Source: Myrmaecium sp. VS I D KN 1 (taxonomy: Eukaryota > Ascomycota > Dothideomycetes > Valsariales > Valsariaceae). Taken from it: 64,000 nt of DNA. Each line of letters begins with the position of its first letter. Position 1 is the first letter of the stretch. A program made the translations under genes and the position numbers. The stretch spans positions 96,490 through 160,489 of the forward strand of contig JADQAV010000037.1 of the NCBI GenBank assembly GCA_019775845.1, read 5' to 3'. The notes under the pieces were generated by a model. It was given only the letters and a program-made list of their open reading frames with translations, ran no database searches and was not told the origin of the DNA. Shown here piece after piece: positions 25,601 through 37,070 of the stretch.

Positions 25601-27117
25601 CCGCCTGCACGCTTCTGGGTTTTGTTCGCCTGGGCTTCCATGATGTTGATGTCCTTGAGCTCGGCAGAGTACTGAAAGTGGAGATAATCCTGGATATCCT
25701 GAAGTTCTTCCAAGGCGACAGCACTCGAGACCATCTCCTCAAAAATCTCGTCGTTGACATTGTGCACAGATTTGAGGTTGTCATATGTCTTTCGAAGAGC
25801 ATCACGCTTCTCGGTAAAGGCGCGAAATTTGAGATCCAGTTCCACGATCTCCCACAGATCGTCCTGGTTAAGCAACCGCTCAGGGTTGGCAGATGGCGGG
25901 GGCGCATCTGGGTCGTCCTGATCTTGATCGGCATCCCGTCCGTTGTGGATGAGGTAGTCTTTGCGGTGCTGGAAGATAAATGGGACCTCGTAATCGTTGA
26001 TATTAATGAACTCGAGAACTTTTCGAACGGATTGCTGAAATGGCTCAACGTAATAACGGGGGAGCTGGGACTTGAACTTCGGGAAAAGGATGTTGGAGAT
26101 CCAGACGGCCTCCTCCTTCAAGCGCTGACCCATTTCTTCCTCGGTAAGTTCAAGCTCCTTGTATGTCTTTCTTGCAAGCTGGTAACGTTCCGGAACATCT
26201 TTAACACGGATCTCGTTATCCTCGTCCGTGAGCATACGGTCGATCAGCTGAGACGGTTCGAAGACATCTTTGAGCTCCAAGGGTCGTTCGGCATCCTCTT
26301 CCTCCATCTCGTCTTGCAGCTCCAATGCCCAATCATATTCATGGCCATCACCAAACGCCAAGCGCATGTCCTCAGCAGTTGCCTCATCCAGACCACCATC
26401 GCGAAATGCGGAAGGGCCCACTCGCTTCTTCCCCGGTTGCTGAACTTCTTGATCCTCTCGAAGCTGACGATCGATATCCTCTTCGAAGTCGTCCTCCTCG
26501 ATGAAGTCGTCGAACTCGTCGTAGGGGTCTCTGTTGCGGCGAGGAGCGGCTTCTTCTTCGCCTTCGTCGTCGTCTGAAAAGATTTGATCGACACCGCGCG
26601 GTTCGCGTGGCTCTCGATCGTCCCGATGACCACGCTTTAGGCGCTTGTACTTGGACTGGGCAGCGTTAGCACCGTACAAAACGTAGGAGAACGAGCAAGT
26701 ATACCTCTGTTGTTTTGCGAACCTCGAAGTCTGGATTCGCTTCGCCAATGAGATCCAAGTCTTCCTCGTCTAGGCCCTCCTCCTCGCGCTGCTCCCTGCG
26801 ACGCTTCTTCCTTTCTCGACGCCGCTCCTCGCGTGCCTCCTCGTCCTCCTCTTCATCTTCAACGATGAAGCCTTCACGAATCTATGTATTCATCAGAACC
26901 TATTTCACTGGCGGCATAGGTTGCATTCACCGCGACTTACCTCTCTTGCGGCCTCTTCATCCTCGTCATCATCCTCTTCCTCGGAAGAGTCCTCCATGTC
27001 CAAGACTTTTGTGCCATTCTTGCTGGGGCGAACCTCGCCGGTCTCCTCATCGAAGTCCTCATCTTCCTCCTCGCTGCCGAGCTCCGCCACATCGTCAATG
27101 AGCATGTTCGTCGACAT
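22660..27117 (-). CDS. SPT6: Transcription elongation factor and histone chaperone Spt6
   Basis: Essential histone H3-H4 chaperone that travels with RNA polymerase II. There are four exons (27117-26941, 26881-26705, 26655-22980, 22910-22660), giving 1426 aa, the usual size. The N-terminus is highly acidic ([27 protein letters not shown]), followed by [15 protein letters not shown] and the EE-R-K-rich segment. The core contains helix-turn-helix, YqgF-like, HhH ([16 protein letters not shown] region), death-like and S1 ([20 protein letters not shown]) domains. The C-terminal tandem SH2 has [18 protein letters not shown] with the phospho-binding Arg, ending at [14 protein letters not shown]. The introns are 59, 49 and 69 bp. 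The last is stop-free and a multiple of three, so retention would insert 23 residues between the two SH2 modules. It faces STE7 across a 1.3 kb divergent region. Confidence 0.97.
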
Positions 27118-28465
27118 CGTGGACACTTTCGGGATACGTTGACAAAGGACGGACAGGAGGGCTAATCGGCGGTGCGTGGGTACGGGAGAGGCGAAGAAGC
27201 AGATGCGCAAGCGAGCGGCCGGCTACGCCAGAGCACGGAGCTTGAGTAGTAGGGAGGATCGCAAGTGCGAAGGTGGATGGCAAAAGTCACCGTCGCCTAT
27301 AGCGAGTCGGAGTCTCGTCACGAACAAAGCAGCTTGGCAGATGATACGCCGAAAGCGCGCTCTTTAGGTGACTAAGCAGGCTTGGCACCACAGCCCGAAT
27401 CAATACCTAGCATCAGATTGTGGTCTGCGAATACTACTCATAACGTAGACTCCATGGCCCTAACGTAAATATTTCTGGCGTAATAGGAATGTGAACTCAG
27501 AACAGTGGGTAGGGCTAGACTCATCAGGAGAGGGTGATCTGTCCTCGTTTCGATCCAATACACTCTTCCGAGAGCGGAGAATGCTCAACGGAGCAAGGCT
27601 GGCGATAAATCCTCTGCTGGACGGTCTTGCATACGATAACACAGTATATGGTTCCTGGGACCCGTTGAACCGCTAGGGAGAACCGCTATGTTTCATTGCT
27701 CGCGTAGGACGGGTAGCCACGCTGCACAGGTGCCTGGAGCGCCTTCGCTCACACAATCCACCGGTCAAGAGCCTGTTCTGATACGGAGGTTTCAGGCCTA
27801 GAGAGGGAACGGTGCATCATCTGATGCAGGCGATTGCGGGTTTGAAACCGTGGAGTGCCAAAAGTGCTTTGCACTAGCTACCAGACCTACCGGATACATA
27901 TATAGCTTGCTATATGGCATGCTCTCTCCAGCGTCCGTCTTGTGGAATTGGCCATGAAAAGTCGCGGCCTGTATGCCTTGCCCCAACTCCCTAATCCGCT
28001 CCCATCCCCCACCAGCCCAGGCCCCACCGGCGGGAGTTCCCTTCGCCATCCAGGTTCTATTTGTACAACCGCGACCCTAAAGTCCGACTCGGCTGTTCTC
28101 GACTGCATCGCGACGCCTCGAGAGAAGCTCACCACGTCGCTCCGCTGGCCCCGGCAACCTCGAGCGCCGATCTATCGATATTCCCCGAAAGCGTTAACTC
28201 GCCAATCCTAGACGCCGTGACTCCGGTTGCTCTCGCTTGACCCGAACCTGATTGGAGACCCTGAACCTACAAAGAAAGTCGGGCGGCAGTCGACACACCA
28301 TCCAGAGCACTTAGCGACGCTTTTATCGGGAGACGGATAAAAGCTCGTGGTCTAAACAGTATCCTTCTGTACCTGTCTTCTCCAGCACGCCCCCCGCCAG
28401 CTGCAGGCGCCCGAGTGCCCCTCTCTCCTATCCGTGACGACGCATACTCCCCGCCGGACGTCAAC
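27118..28465. other. Divergent upstream region of SPT6 and STE7
   Basis: 1.35 kb. Contains a 61-codon plus-strand frame (27491-27676) that I cannot relate to any family, and a small perfect inverted repeat TGCATCA-TC-TGATGCA (27813-27828). Neither is convincing as a gene. CCCC-rich pyrimidine DNA near 27990-28030 may be promoter sequence. Confidence 0.65.
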
Positions 28466-30002
28466 ATGGCGGACGCGTTCAAAGTCCGTACGATGAAGCG
28501 GAAGAATGTCAAGGGGCTGGCTCTAAACGCACCTGCCCCGAAGACATTGCAACCTTCCGCCGGTGACTCGCAGATACCAGGAGGGATCGGTAATGATGAG
28601 GCTAGACCGGATACGCTGGAAATAGGGGTAGAGTTCCGGTTGGATTTGAGAGCGGAGGACCTGGTGGTGCTAAAGGAGCTTGGATCGGGAAACGGAGGGA
28701 CTGTGAGCAAAGTGCAACATGCGGCTACCAAAGTCATCATGGCCAGGAAGGTGAGTCGCGGCGGTTGGGCAGCAGCATACCTATCACTGACGTACGCACC
28801 CAGATCATCCATGTCGAAAAGAACAACGAGGTCAGGAAACGTATCGTTCGAGAGCTTCGAATCATGCACGATTGTAACTCGGATTATATTGTGGCGTTCT
28901 ACGGTGCCTTCCAAAACGAGGCTGGGGACGTTGTAATGTGCATGGAGTATATGGATGTGGGGTAAGCATGGGCATTGTGTGTGGGACTGCAGTGACTGCG
29001 GCTAAGCATCTTAAACCCAGATCCCTCGATTCGATATCGAAGAACTTCGGCCCTGTTCGTGTCGATGTGCTCGGCAAAATCGCGGAAGCCGTGCTGGGCG
29101 GCCTGACATACCTCTATGAAGCGCACCGCATCATGCACCGAGACCTGAAGCCCTCCAATATCCTGGTAAATTCGCGCGGGCAAATCAAGCTTTGTGACTT
29201 CGGCGTATCAAGCGAGCTGGAAGGCTCGATCGCTGAGACCTTCGTGGGAACGGGTACATACATGGCCCCTGAGCGAATCCAAGGCTCGCCATACACCGTT
29301 AAATCGGATGTGTGGAGTGTTGGTCTGACGTTGATGGAACTGGCTATTGGCAAGTTCCCCTTCAACGGCAGCGACGACGACGACGAACCCGGCGGGCCCC
29401 AGGGTATCCTGGATCTCCTTCAGCAAATCGTCCTCGAACCTGCGCCGAAACTTCCCAAGAGTGACGCTTTCCCTTCAATTTTGGAGGATTTCATCGCAAG
29501 GTGTCTTGAAAAAGACCCGAAAGACAGACCAACCCCAAAGCAGCTTTATGTACGTTATGTCCTTTCCATGTTCTAGACGTCGCTGACAATCCGCCAGGAT
29601 TCCGATCCCTTCCTCCAAGCTGCGAAGCGTACTCCTGTTGATTTGGAGGCGTGGGCTGTAAGCATGATGGAGCGCCAGAACCGCAGATCTCATCTTGCAC
29701 CTCAAGCGTCACCTTCAACGAGACAAAGGCTGCGAGAGGGTAGGACATCTGAAGCCAGAACCTCAGAGAACAGACGTTCTGACAGCAGAGGCTCTCTAGC
29801 TTCGTCAGCCACCGAAAAGACTCCGAGTTCGTGGGAGACCAACTCCAACGGGCATGGCCACGTCCGGGCAGGCCACGGTTCGAGGTCGTCTTCGAGCCAC
29901 AATGTCATGTCGTTACCCATTCGTCCCGCCCCACAGCCCGAGCGACCTCTCCCACATTTACCCAGAAGAGACGAAGCTTCTCGACGGGAAGAACATGCAT
30001 GA
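28466..30002 (+). CDS. STE7: MAP kinase kinase, Ste7/Fuz7 type
   Basis: Dual-specificity MAPKK of the pheromone, filamentation and virulence MAPK cascade (Ste11-Ste7-Fus3/Kss1). There are four exons (28466-28750, 28804-28961, 29021-29549, 29598-30002), giving 458 aa. The N-terminus has a MAPK docking site, KRKNVKGLAL (basic cluster, then L-x-L). The kinase domain shows the G-loop GSGNGGTVSKV, HRDLKPSN, the CDFG motif, and an activation loop SSELEGSIAETFVGTGTYMA with MAPKK-type phospho-acceptor Ser and Thr. The APE motif is followed by RIQGSPYTVKSDVWSVG, another MAPKK hallmark. The C-terminal tail is Ser/Arg-rich and ends with a proline-rich stretch (PAPQPERPLPHLP) that could bind an SH3 domain. 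The introns are 53, 59 and 48 bp. Confidence 0.95.
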
Positions 30003-31355
30003 TGTGAGGTTCATATTTAACAAGCGGATTGCATCGCACTGGAGCTGGCAATGATGGCTGTCATGAAATGATGTTGTAAGGTGAACTGTGTACATGTAAC
30101 CACGTAGGCCTTCCCTCGAGCTGCATGATGCTGTCATCTCCTTGTTCTTTTTCCTTCTCTTTAACATGTTATTCCTGGACTACACTTGCGTCCTGAGTCG
30201 GCGTGATCACTTCGTTGCAGGCCTGGCGCCGACGTCCATCCGCGACTTGATCATACAGGCCAGACGAGGGTCTTTGTATTGGTCCCTGGATATATTAGTT
30301 GTGAAGAGCGTTCAGCCAATTAGCATTCCATCTTACAATGTCCCAAAGAGAAGATGTGCAAGATCCGCCTGCATGTGAAGCTAACAAGGCTGTGATTCGG
30401 AGGATCACACAGCCTACTAACCCACATACCCACCACGGAGATATCCCAGGAAGGATGCAGTTTCAAACCGTTCGACGATGGGAGACCTACAAGTAGGAGA
30501 TTGTGATGACGACGTTACCCGGGGTCTCCGGGTTCCGGCGGGCATCCCTCGATCTTCTACTGGAGTTTGTGCAGCAGCCTCCCCCGCCTTTTCATGTAGG
30601 GCTTCCGCCAGCGACGGAGTTCACATGCCGTAAGGGGTATGAAAGCCTCGATCATGCATGGAAGGCGCCGAGGACGGGACCCCGCAATCGCGGGGATAGC
30701 CGCAAAGTGCAATGCTAGGTCTGTTCCTTGCCCGCAGGCAGGCATCTATCCCGCGGACCGACCAAAAACCCCCCTCGAGGTTCTGCCCCCCGCACGCATC
30801 GCTCTCATTTAACTGCAGACTAATCAGACCACACCAGCAACTCCTTCCTCCCTTCGGTGAGCTAGACGGATGGAAGACTGATGGAAGATCCTTAACGGCA
30901 TCCTCATATACCCCTGGTACCTTTCTCCAGCTTGCGCGGCTTTCCGGCACCGAACCCGGGTGCTACTCGGAGTGACAGCGATCACCGTTGAACTCTGAAT
31001 ATCCCCTTCCCGTCACAGCACCATCGAAACAGCGCCCGAGAGGTGCACATGGTTCGGAACATGCGGTATGTGCAATGCAGTCGGAGAATTCTCTTCAATC
31101 GGGCGCCCAAGTACCGGCTTATCGACATGGTTGAAGATGGCGCCCAGGTCCGGCACCGTTAAATGCCCCCAAGGAGCGCTAAAGATATAAAAGGCCCGCC
31201 CAAAGACGTCAAGGCCATGAGGGAGACGGCAGGAAAGCGGGCAGCAGCATCAGCGATCCTCAACCTCTCTGCTCCCTACATAGACTGCAGTTGTTCTTTC
31301 ACCGTCGTTTGGCCCGGTTCTCGCTTGTCCAGTCAGGTTCTCCCAGCATCTCACC
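30003..31355. other. Intergenic: STE7 3' flank and amylase promoter
   Basis: 1.35 kb. There is a perfect 6-bp-stem hairpin CCCCGC-AATC-GCGGGG at 30680-30695 and a TATA box (annotated) near the amylase gene. No tRNA-like cloverleaf and no protein gene are seen. Confidence 0.7.
31186..31192 (+). promoter_or_regulatory. TATA box of the alpha-amylase gene
   Basis: TATAAAA, 164 bp upstream of the amylase start codon, in an otherwise GC-balanced region. A strong TATA box fits a highly regulated secreted-hydrolase gene. I looked for AmyR-type CGG-N8-CGG/AGG pairs in the 300 bp upstream and did not find a clean one. Confidence 0.6.
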
Positions 31356-33005
31356 ATGAAGCAGACCTACAGCCTCGTTGTGGCGCTGCTAGCCGCGGCT
31401 GCCACGACTGTAGATGCGGCTACTTCCGCTGAGTGGCGGACTAGGTCCATCTACCAGATCATGACAGATCGGTAGGCTTTCCGGACAAGCCTTGCCTCTC
31501 AAAGCTGATTCCTGCAGTTTCGCTACCACAGATGGCAGTACAACGACCACATGCAATACCGAGGACCGCGTGTACTGCGGTGGTACATATCAAGGCATCA
31601 TCAACCATCTGGACTATATCCAGAATATGGGATTTACCGCTGTGCGTGCCCTCAGCAAATATCAAATGCGGAGATTCTCATGAAACTTGCAGATCTGGAT
31701 TTCACCGATTGTCAAGAACCTAGAAGGAGACACTGATGACGGTGAGGCCTACCACAGTTATTGGCAGCAAGATCTGTATGCTCTCAATGAGCATTTCGGA
31801 AATGCCAGCGACCTTTTGGCCTTGGCGACTGCACTGCACGACCGCGATATGGTAAGAAAGCTAGCAATAACCATCGTATTTTTATGCAACATGTGCTGAT
31901 ATCGTCCTAGTATTTGATGGTTGATGTGGTAGCCAACGACATGGCCTGGAACGGCTCCCCTGATACCGTCGACTACAGCGTCTTTAACCCCTTCAACAGT
32001 GCGGATTACTATCATTCCTACTGTACTATTGACTACGATGACCAGGATTCGGTCGAGGACTGCTGGCTCGGCGACACCGTAGTTCCCCTGGTGGACGTCA
32101 AGACCGAAGACAGTACGGTCGCAAGCATGTATCAGACATGGATCGCTGAGCTCGTCTCAAATTACTCCATTGACGGTCTTCGTATTGATACCGCCAAACA
32201 CGTCGACCAAGCCTTCTGGCCTGGTTTCGAATCTGCAGCCGGCGTTTTTGCAACTGGTGAAGTCCTCGATGGCGATCCAGCCTACACCTGCCCGTACCAG
32301 AACTACCTTTCTTCCGTACTCAACTATCCCATCTATTATCAGCTCATTGCTGCCTTCGAAAGCACTTCCGGCGATATTTCTACCCTTTATAACATGATCA
32401 ACACCGTCAAGTCCGATTGCAAGGATACCTCTCTCCTCGGTTCCTTCAGCGAGAATCATGACGTTACCCGCTTCGCATCCCTTACTGACGATCTCAGTCT
32501 GGCTAAGAACGTTCTGACCTACAACTTCCTCTCCGACGGCATCCCTATTGTGTTCCAAGGCCAGGAGCAACGCTACACCGGCTCGGCTGATCCAGAGAAC
32601 CGCGGTGCCCTTTGGTTCTCCGACTACAACACCGACGCCGACCTCTACGTGCTTATCACCGCCCTCAACCAGATCCGCGCCGCCGCCATCGCTGCCGACG
32701 ATACCTGGACTACGTACATGAACTACCCGATCTACAGCGACGACACCACCCTCGTCACGCGCAAGGGGTACGATGGCAAACAGATCATCATGGTCCTGAG
32801 CAACAAGGGTGCCAACGGTGACAGCTACACGCTGAGCCTGTCCGGCACCGGATACGACGCCAATGCCGCTGTGACGGAAACGATCAGCTGCACGAGTGCT
32901 ACCGTTGGTAGCGATGGGGTGCTCGACGTGCCCATGGTGAGCGGCCTGCCGAGGGCGTACTATCCCACGAGCGAGTTGAGCGGGTCTGGCGTCTGCGGTT
33001 TGTGA
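31356..33005 (+). CDS. Secreted alpha-amylase, GH13 Taka-amylase type
   Basis: Endo-hydrolase of alpha-1,4-glucan. There are four exons (31356-31471, 31518-31641, 31693-31851, 31911-33005), giving 497 aa. The signal peptide is about 1-21 ([21 protein letters not shown]). The (beta/alpha)8 barrel has conserved regions [16 protein letters not shown] (nucleophile D226), GEVLDGD (acid/base E250) and ENHD (D317). The eight cysteines that form four disulfides in Taka-amylase are all present (for example [11 protein letters not shown], and the last pair ISC...VCGL). There is no starch-binding domain and no GPI signal. Odd: region I normally ends in His (DVVANH), but residue 143 is Asp; the sequence reads GAC at 31938-31940. 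Substrate preference could differ. The three introns are 46, 51 and 59 bp. Confidence 0.95.
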
Positions 33006-33665
33006 GCGTCCATACTCCGGGCGCTCGTGCCTGGGAGGAGACAGACGGTGCATTACATGTGAGGGGATCTCCTTCGCTTTTCTTTCGCAAGCAAATTGAC
33101 GACACGATGTTTCAAGTATACATCTTCATGACGGGTCAAATGCTGACGGTGTGAAGATCATGTCTGGTACACACAAGGGATTTATATAGCAGTTAATACG
33201 AATACTCTGCTGTTGGAACGTGCTCTGCGGTCACCTTTCCGTCCCGCTAGGACGGTCAACGCAACGATGTCTCATGGCGTTACGTCCTGCTCCTCAATTA
33301 CAAAGAGGGGGAAACATAAAATACGGTAGAGGGAGAATGATCGAATGATTTGAATTGTTCGACGACAATGATTTTATTATATTAAATCGATCATCTCGTT
33401 AGAGATTCATCAATGCCTAGAAAATGCACATGCAAATGCTCTCGTAGCTGTTCGTTAGGTAGTAGTCCGGCTGCTTGCCGGCGTCTGCCTGTCTGCCTGC
33501 CCATCACAGTTCTCACGCGAAGCGACGCTCTTCCTTTCTTCCTTAAAGGGCAACCGCCTTTTCCCCTCCTTCCTTTCGTCTCTCTACCTCTCTCACACAA
33601 TACTTTTTAACTTTTGCACTTTCACCTCTCACGACTTAAATCAATGGGCAAAGAACAACAACGCT
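33006..33665. other. Intergenic between convergent amylase and alcohol dehydrogenase genes
   Basis: 660 bp, AT-richer near 33300-33400 (a TTTATTATATTAAAT tract that may serve as a poly(A) signal region). No gene. Confidence 0.7.
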
Positions 33666-34729
33666 CTACTTCTCCGCCGGTGTCAGCACACCACGGTACC
33701 GCATCTTGCCGCTGGACAGGGTCTCCATCGCCTGCTCGATACCCTCGCAGGTCAAGGGGAAGCGGTTGAGCATGGGCTTGATACCGTGGCGGGAGCAGAA
33801 GTCGATCATGCGCTTGTGGATGTAACGGGGGGCGACAATGGTGGCCTGGATGGTGATGCCGCGCTGGAGCCAGGGCATGTAGGGAATCACGAGCGGCTCG
33901 AATGCGACGGTCAAGGGGAATATGTAGCCCTCGGGCGCCATGAGCTCGAGGTACAGGCCCCAGTCCGGCTGCTGGGAGGTGGTGACGAGGAGGACGTCGA
34001 TCGGCTTGATCTTCAGGTCCTCAGCCTTCTTGACGTCCTTCATCGCGTGGAACTCGGTCGCGCCGAGCTTGAAGGCCTCCTCCCGCTTCGAGTCGGTGCC
34101 GGAGAAGACGACGACGTCGCAGCCCATCTTGCTGGCGAACTGGATGGCCAGGTGGCCGAGCCCGCCGACACCAACGACACCCACGCGCGAGGTCGGGAGG
34201 ACGTTGTACATGTTGAGGGCGGTGAAGACGGTGGCGCCGCCGCACATGAGCGGGGCAGCCTCCTCGTCGGAGATGTTGTCGGGAAGCTTGAAAAGGAAGG
34301 CCTCGCGCCAGATGGCGTGGGAGGCGAACGAGCCTTGGTCGAGGTCGGCGACACCGTACATCTTGCGCTCTAGATGCCATGTTAGTCTCCCATGCGGCGA
34401 AGCGTGGTCAGTTGCGAGTACATACCAGGGCAGTAAATCTCCTTGCCGCTCAAGCATTGAGCACAGTTCCCGCAGCAATCATGCTCGTAACCCCAACCGA
34501 CGCGGTCACCCTTCTTCAAAGTCTGGACAGCAGGACCAACTTCCTCAACGACACCAACGCCTTCGTGACCAAGCACCATATCGGCATGGCGGTAATGCTC
34601 GTCGGTTCCACAGAGACCAGATGCGGTCACGCGCAGAAGACATTGGTCGCCGGTCAGAGGACCCTTCTCGTGCGTGGCCTTGACAATCTTGCCATCCGAG
34701 GAGCCCTTGTAAACGGTGAACTGGACCAT
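33666..34729 (-). CDS. Zinc-containing alcohol dehydrogenase (cinnamyl/Adh6-like MDR family)
   Basis: Medium-chain zinc dehydrogenase that probably reduces aldehydes with NADPH. There are two exons (34729-34426 and 34369-33666), giving 335 aa. Catalytic zinc ligands are the Cys in GLCGTDEH, the His in GHEG and the Cys in LMCGG. Structural zinc cysteines lie in CCGNCAQCLSGKEIYC. The Rossmann motif GVGGLGHLAIQFA is followed by VVFSGTDSKREEA; Ser/Thr rather than Asp after the second strand favours NADP(H). The sequence begins MVQFTVYKGS. The 56-bp intron splits a Glu codon at the junction with ERKMYG. Genes of this kind occur in many copies in fungi, so the exact substrate cannot be stated. Confidence 0.93.
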
Positions 34730-37070
34730 GGTGAAGATTTCGTTGGTGTGTTCGTGTCAATGAGAATGGGAAGGAAAGAGATAACGGAATGGAGTATATT
34801 GAGCAGAGGTGAAGCAGAATAGAATTGGAGGAAAAGAAAGAGTAAGGGGGAAGGGGAAGCTATCTACTTTTTATCTCGACCGGTCCAGGAGACAGAAGGC
34901 CTTATCTGCAACGGACGCATCCCCGGAAGCTGTTACCATGACGTCCCAGAGAATGATTAGGAATCAGAGGTTTCGAACGGAGTTAAGGACAGTTCGCCAG
35001 GGAAGCCAAAGGGGGGTCGCTGGGTCATGGAGTTAACTCGAGACGACGCCCCTCCCGTCTCTAGGCTGGAGCTCCCCTGAAGACGGCGAGGAAGAGAGGA
35101 ACGGTCTGCTTCCGCTCCAAGCAAATTTCCAGAACGTCTAGCTGTTTCCACTTTCTTCCCCGTCGCCACCGGGGGCAGGACGCTTGGGTCCGCATTTACG
35201 GTTTCGGGGAAGAGAGAGGGCTGCCGCTGCTACTTGCTGCCACACACGGCACGTCGTCGAGAGCAGAGGTGCCGGACGAGGCCCGACCCACTCTCCAGGG
35301 CTACCGACTTCAGATCGGAGCGTTTGAGCGGCGAAGGAGCCCGGGCCGAGAAAGACCTTTATCCTATCGGTGGACGCGAGCCGGCACTGGCGTCCGGTTA
35401 GAACGGAACTATCGCGAGCCGTCAAGTTACGACATAAAAACGTGCGGTGCTGTCATGTCTCGGCATTTGTACGAGGACGACAACGACGATAACGAGGGGA
35501 GGCACTTGGTGCTTGCGGCTGGGAATACTTCGTAGAGGTTATGTACGGTGTACTAGTATGTCCCCTTCCCCTCACTTCTTGCATCTCTCTTGACTCGTCA
35601 CTCCGCATATCAAACATGGCGGTCTGTTTGGGATCAATAAATGGGCCACTACAATGCTACCTACTGTGTGAGAACGGTCGGATGCGATGGGAAAGGTCCG
35701 GCGTTGCTCAGTGCGTTTCTTTCCCCCAAAGAAAAGAAAAGATAGATGCCGAGGGCCCCGGATGATCGACTGGCATCCATCTTCACACCAGGAAATTTTT
35801 TTTTGCTACCCCTGCGGTGCCAGAACGCTCTGGTCTTTCTTCGCCTCGAGATCTCGAGTTTTTCTTTGCCCCCCTGTCGCAACGCAGCGAATTCTGAAAG
35901 GACATCACCATCAAATCTTGTGTTGTAAAGATCTGTAGATGAGGTCCGTTCCTAGAGAAGGATCATAGAAGGATTTCTTGTGCTCGGTTACGCGAAAGCG
36001 GGAAGGAAGAAAGGGTACCGTTGATGTCATGCACCACCGGTACGGTATGGCTCGACCATATTTGTTGGACTAGCCTCTTGTGTGTGTGATCCATCTGGCT
36101 GGACGCCGCCACCAAAACCCAACTCCCTGGATGAGTATGTATGCAGTCAGCGCTGCCACGTGCGGTTCAAGTTTGCGAGATCCAGATGAGATCTCGGCTA
36201 TAGTAACATATAGCTATTGTTCGATCTTTGCGCTGATATGATGAGTAACGGACCGACATCCCTGGCTGTGCCATGCGATCAAGGAGCTACCATTATTTAG
36301 GTCCTGAAGCACCGAGTGATAGGAGGATCAGAGGTTTGATTGATGAGAACTATATGCTGACATAAGATCGATCACCATCTACAGCCTTCTTGAGCTCTTG
36401 CTTGCGGCACGCTAGATCATTCATCAGGACCTCCCTTTTTTCGAAAAGCGGAGAGCGGAGAAGACCACGGGGAGAGGGATTTGGATTAATGATTTGGAGA
36501 TCCTTTTCGAAGCAGGGCATGCTTGGCATCGTTGAATGATTTCAGCTCACTGACGTTGTTGTTATGTGGTAATATTTCATTTGCTCTTCATTGTCTAACT
36601 AGGAGGTGACCGCTGAGTTAACATCGGCCCAGACTGGTACAGTATGTCGCTGAGCCGGTGACTCTTCTCGCGACGACGGAGACGTTAGGAGGGTCAGTGA
36701 TTTATTCTCCTTTTGTCCCTCCGCCCCTCCGTCCGATGTTTATAGAGGTGTAGTCGGGATTCTCCCTGGTATAATGCGAGGTAGTTGCCCCTTTTTTTCT
36801 TCCCTCCCACGCTCTCGATAGATCACGGCTCGATCCCTTTCTGCATCTTCACCCGTGAAGCTGTTGTTCATCCATATACGTCGGTGCTTGGCGGTGACAA
36901 AGCATGCCATGTCTTGCCTGAACCACTTCTCCCCACAAAGCGGATAGACAACGGTAATCCAATCCTCAGAGGCCGCAAATACGCCTGTTATATCCGACAA
37001 CTCCCTGACGCCCAATTGCCGTGGATGTTTTGGTGACCGAAGGGGCAGAAAACCATGCTCGAGCCATCTT
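34730..37070. other. Intergenic: ADH promoter and SPF27 3' flank
   Basis: 2.3 kb with no supported gene. 34900-35450 is GC-balanced; 35900-36740 is noticeably more AT-rich than its surroundings but shows no transposon ends, long frames or repeats. An E-box-like CACGTG lies near 36159. Confidence 0.7.

Noticed and set aside
25486-26577. 363-codon plus-strand frame opposite SPT6
   Set aside because: Antisense shadow; no recognisable family.
27823-27855. T-arm-like GGTTTCAAACCCGC on the minus strand as a tRNA
   Set aside because: The loop has one extra base and no acceptor or anticodon arm can be drawn around it.
31356-34729. Amylase plus alcohol dehydrogenase as a metabolic gene cluster
   Set aside because: No core synthase, regulator or shared promoter; the genes are convergent and functionally unrelated as far as visible.
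35900-36740. AT-richer block as a decayed (RIP-mutated) transposon
   Set aside because: No terminal repeats, no transposase or reverse transcriptase remnants, and only mildly lower GC.
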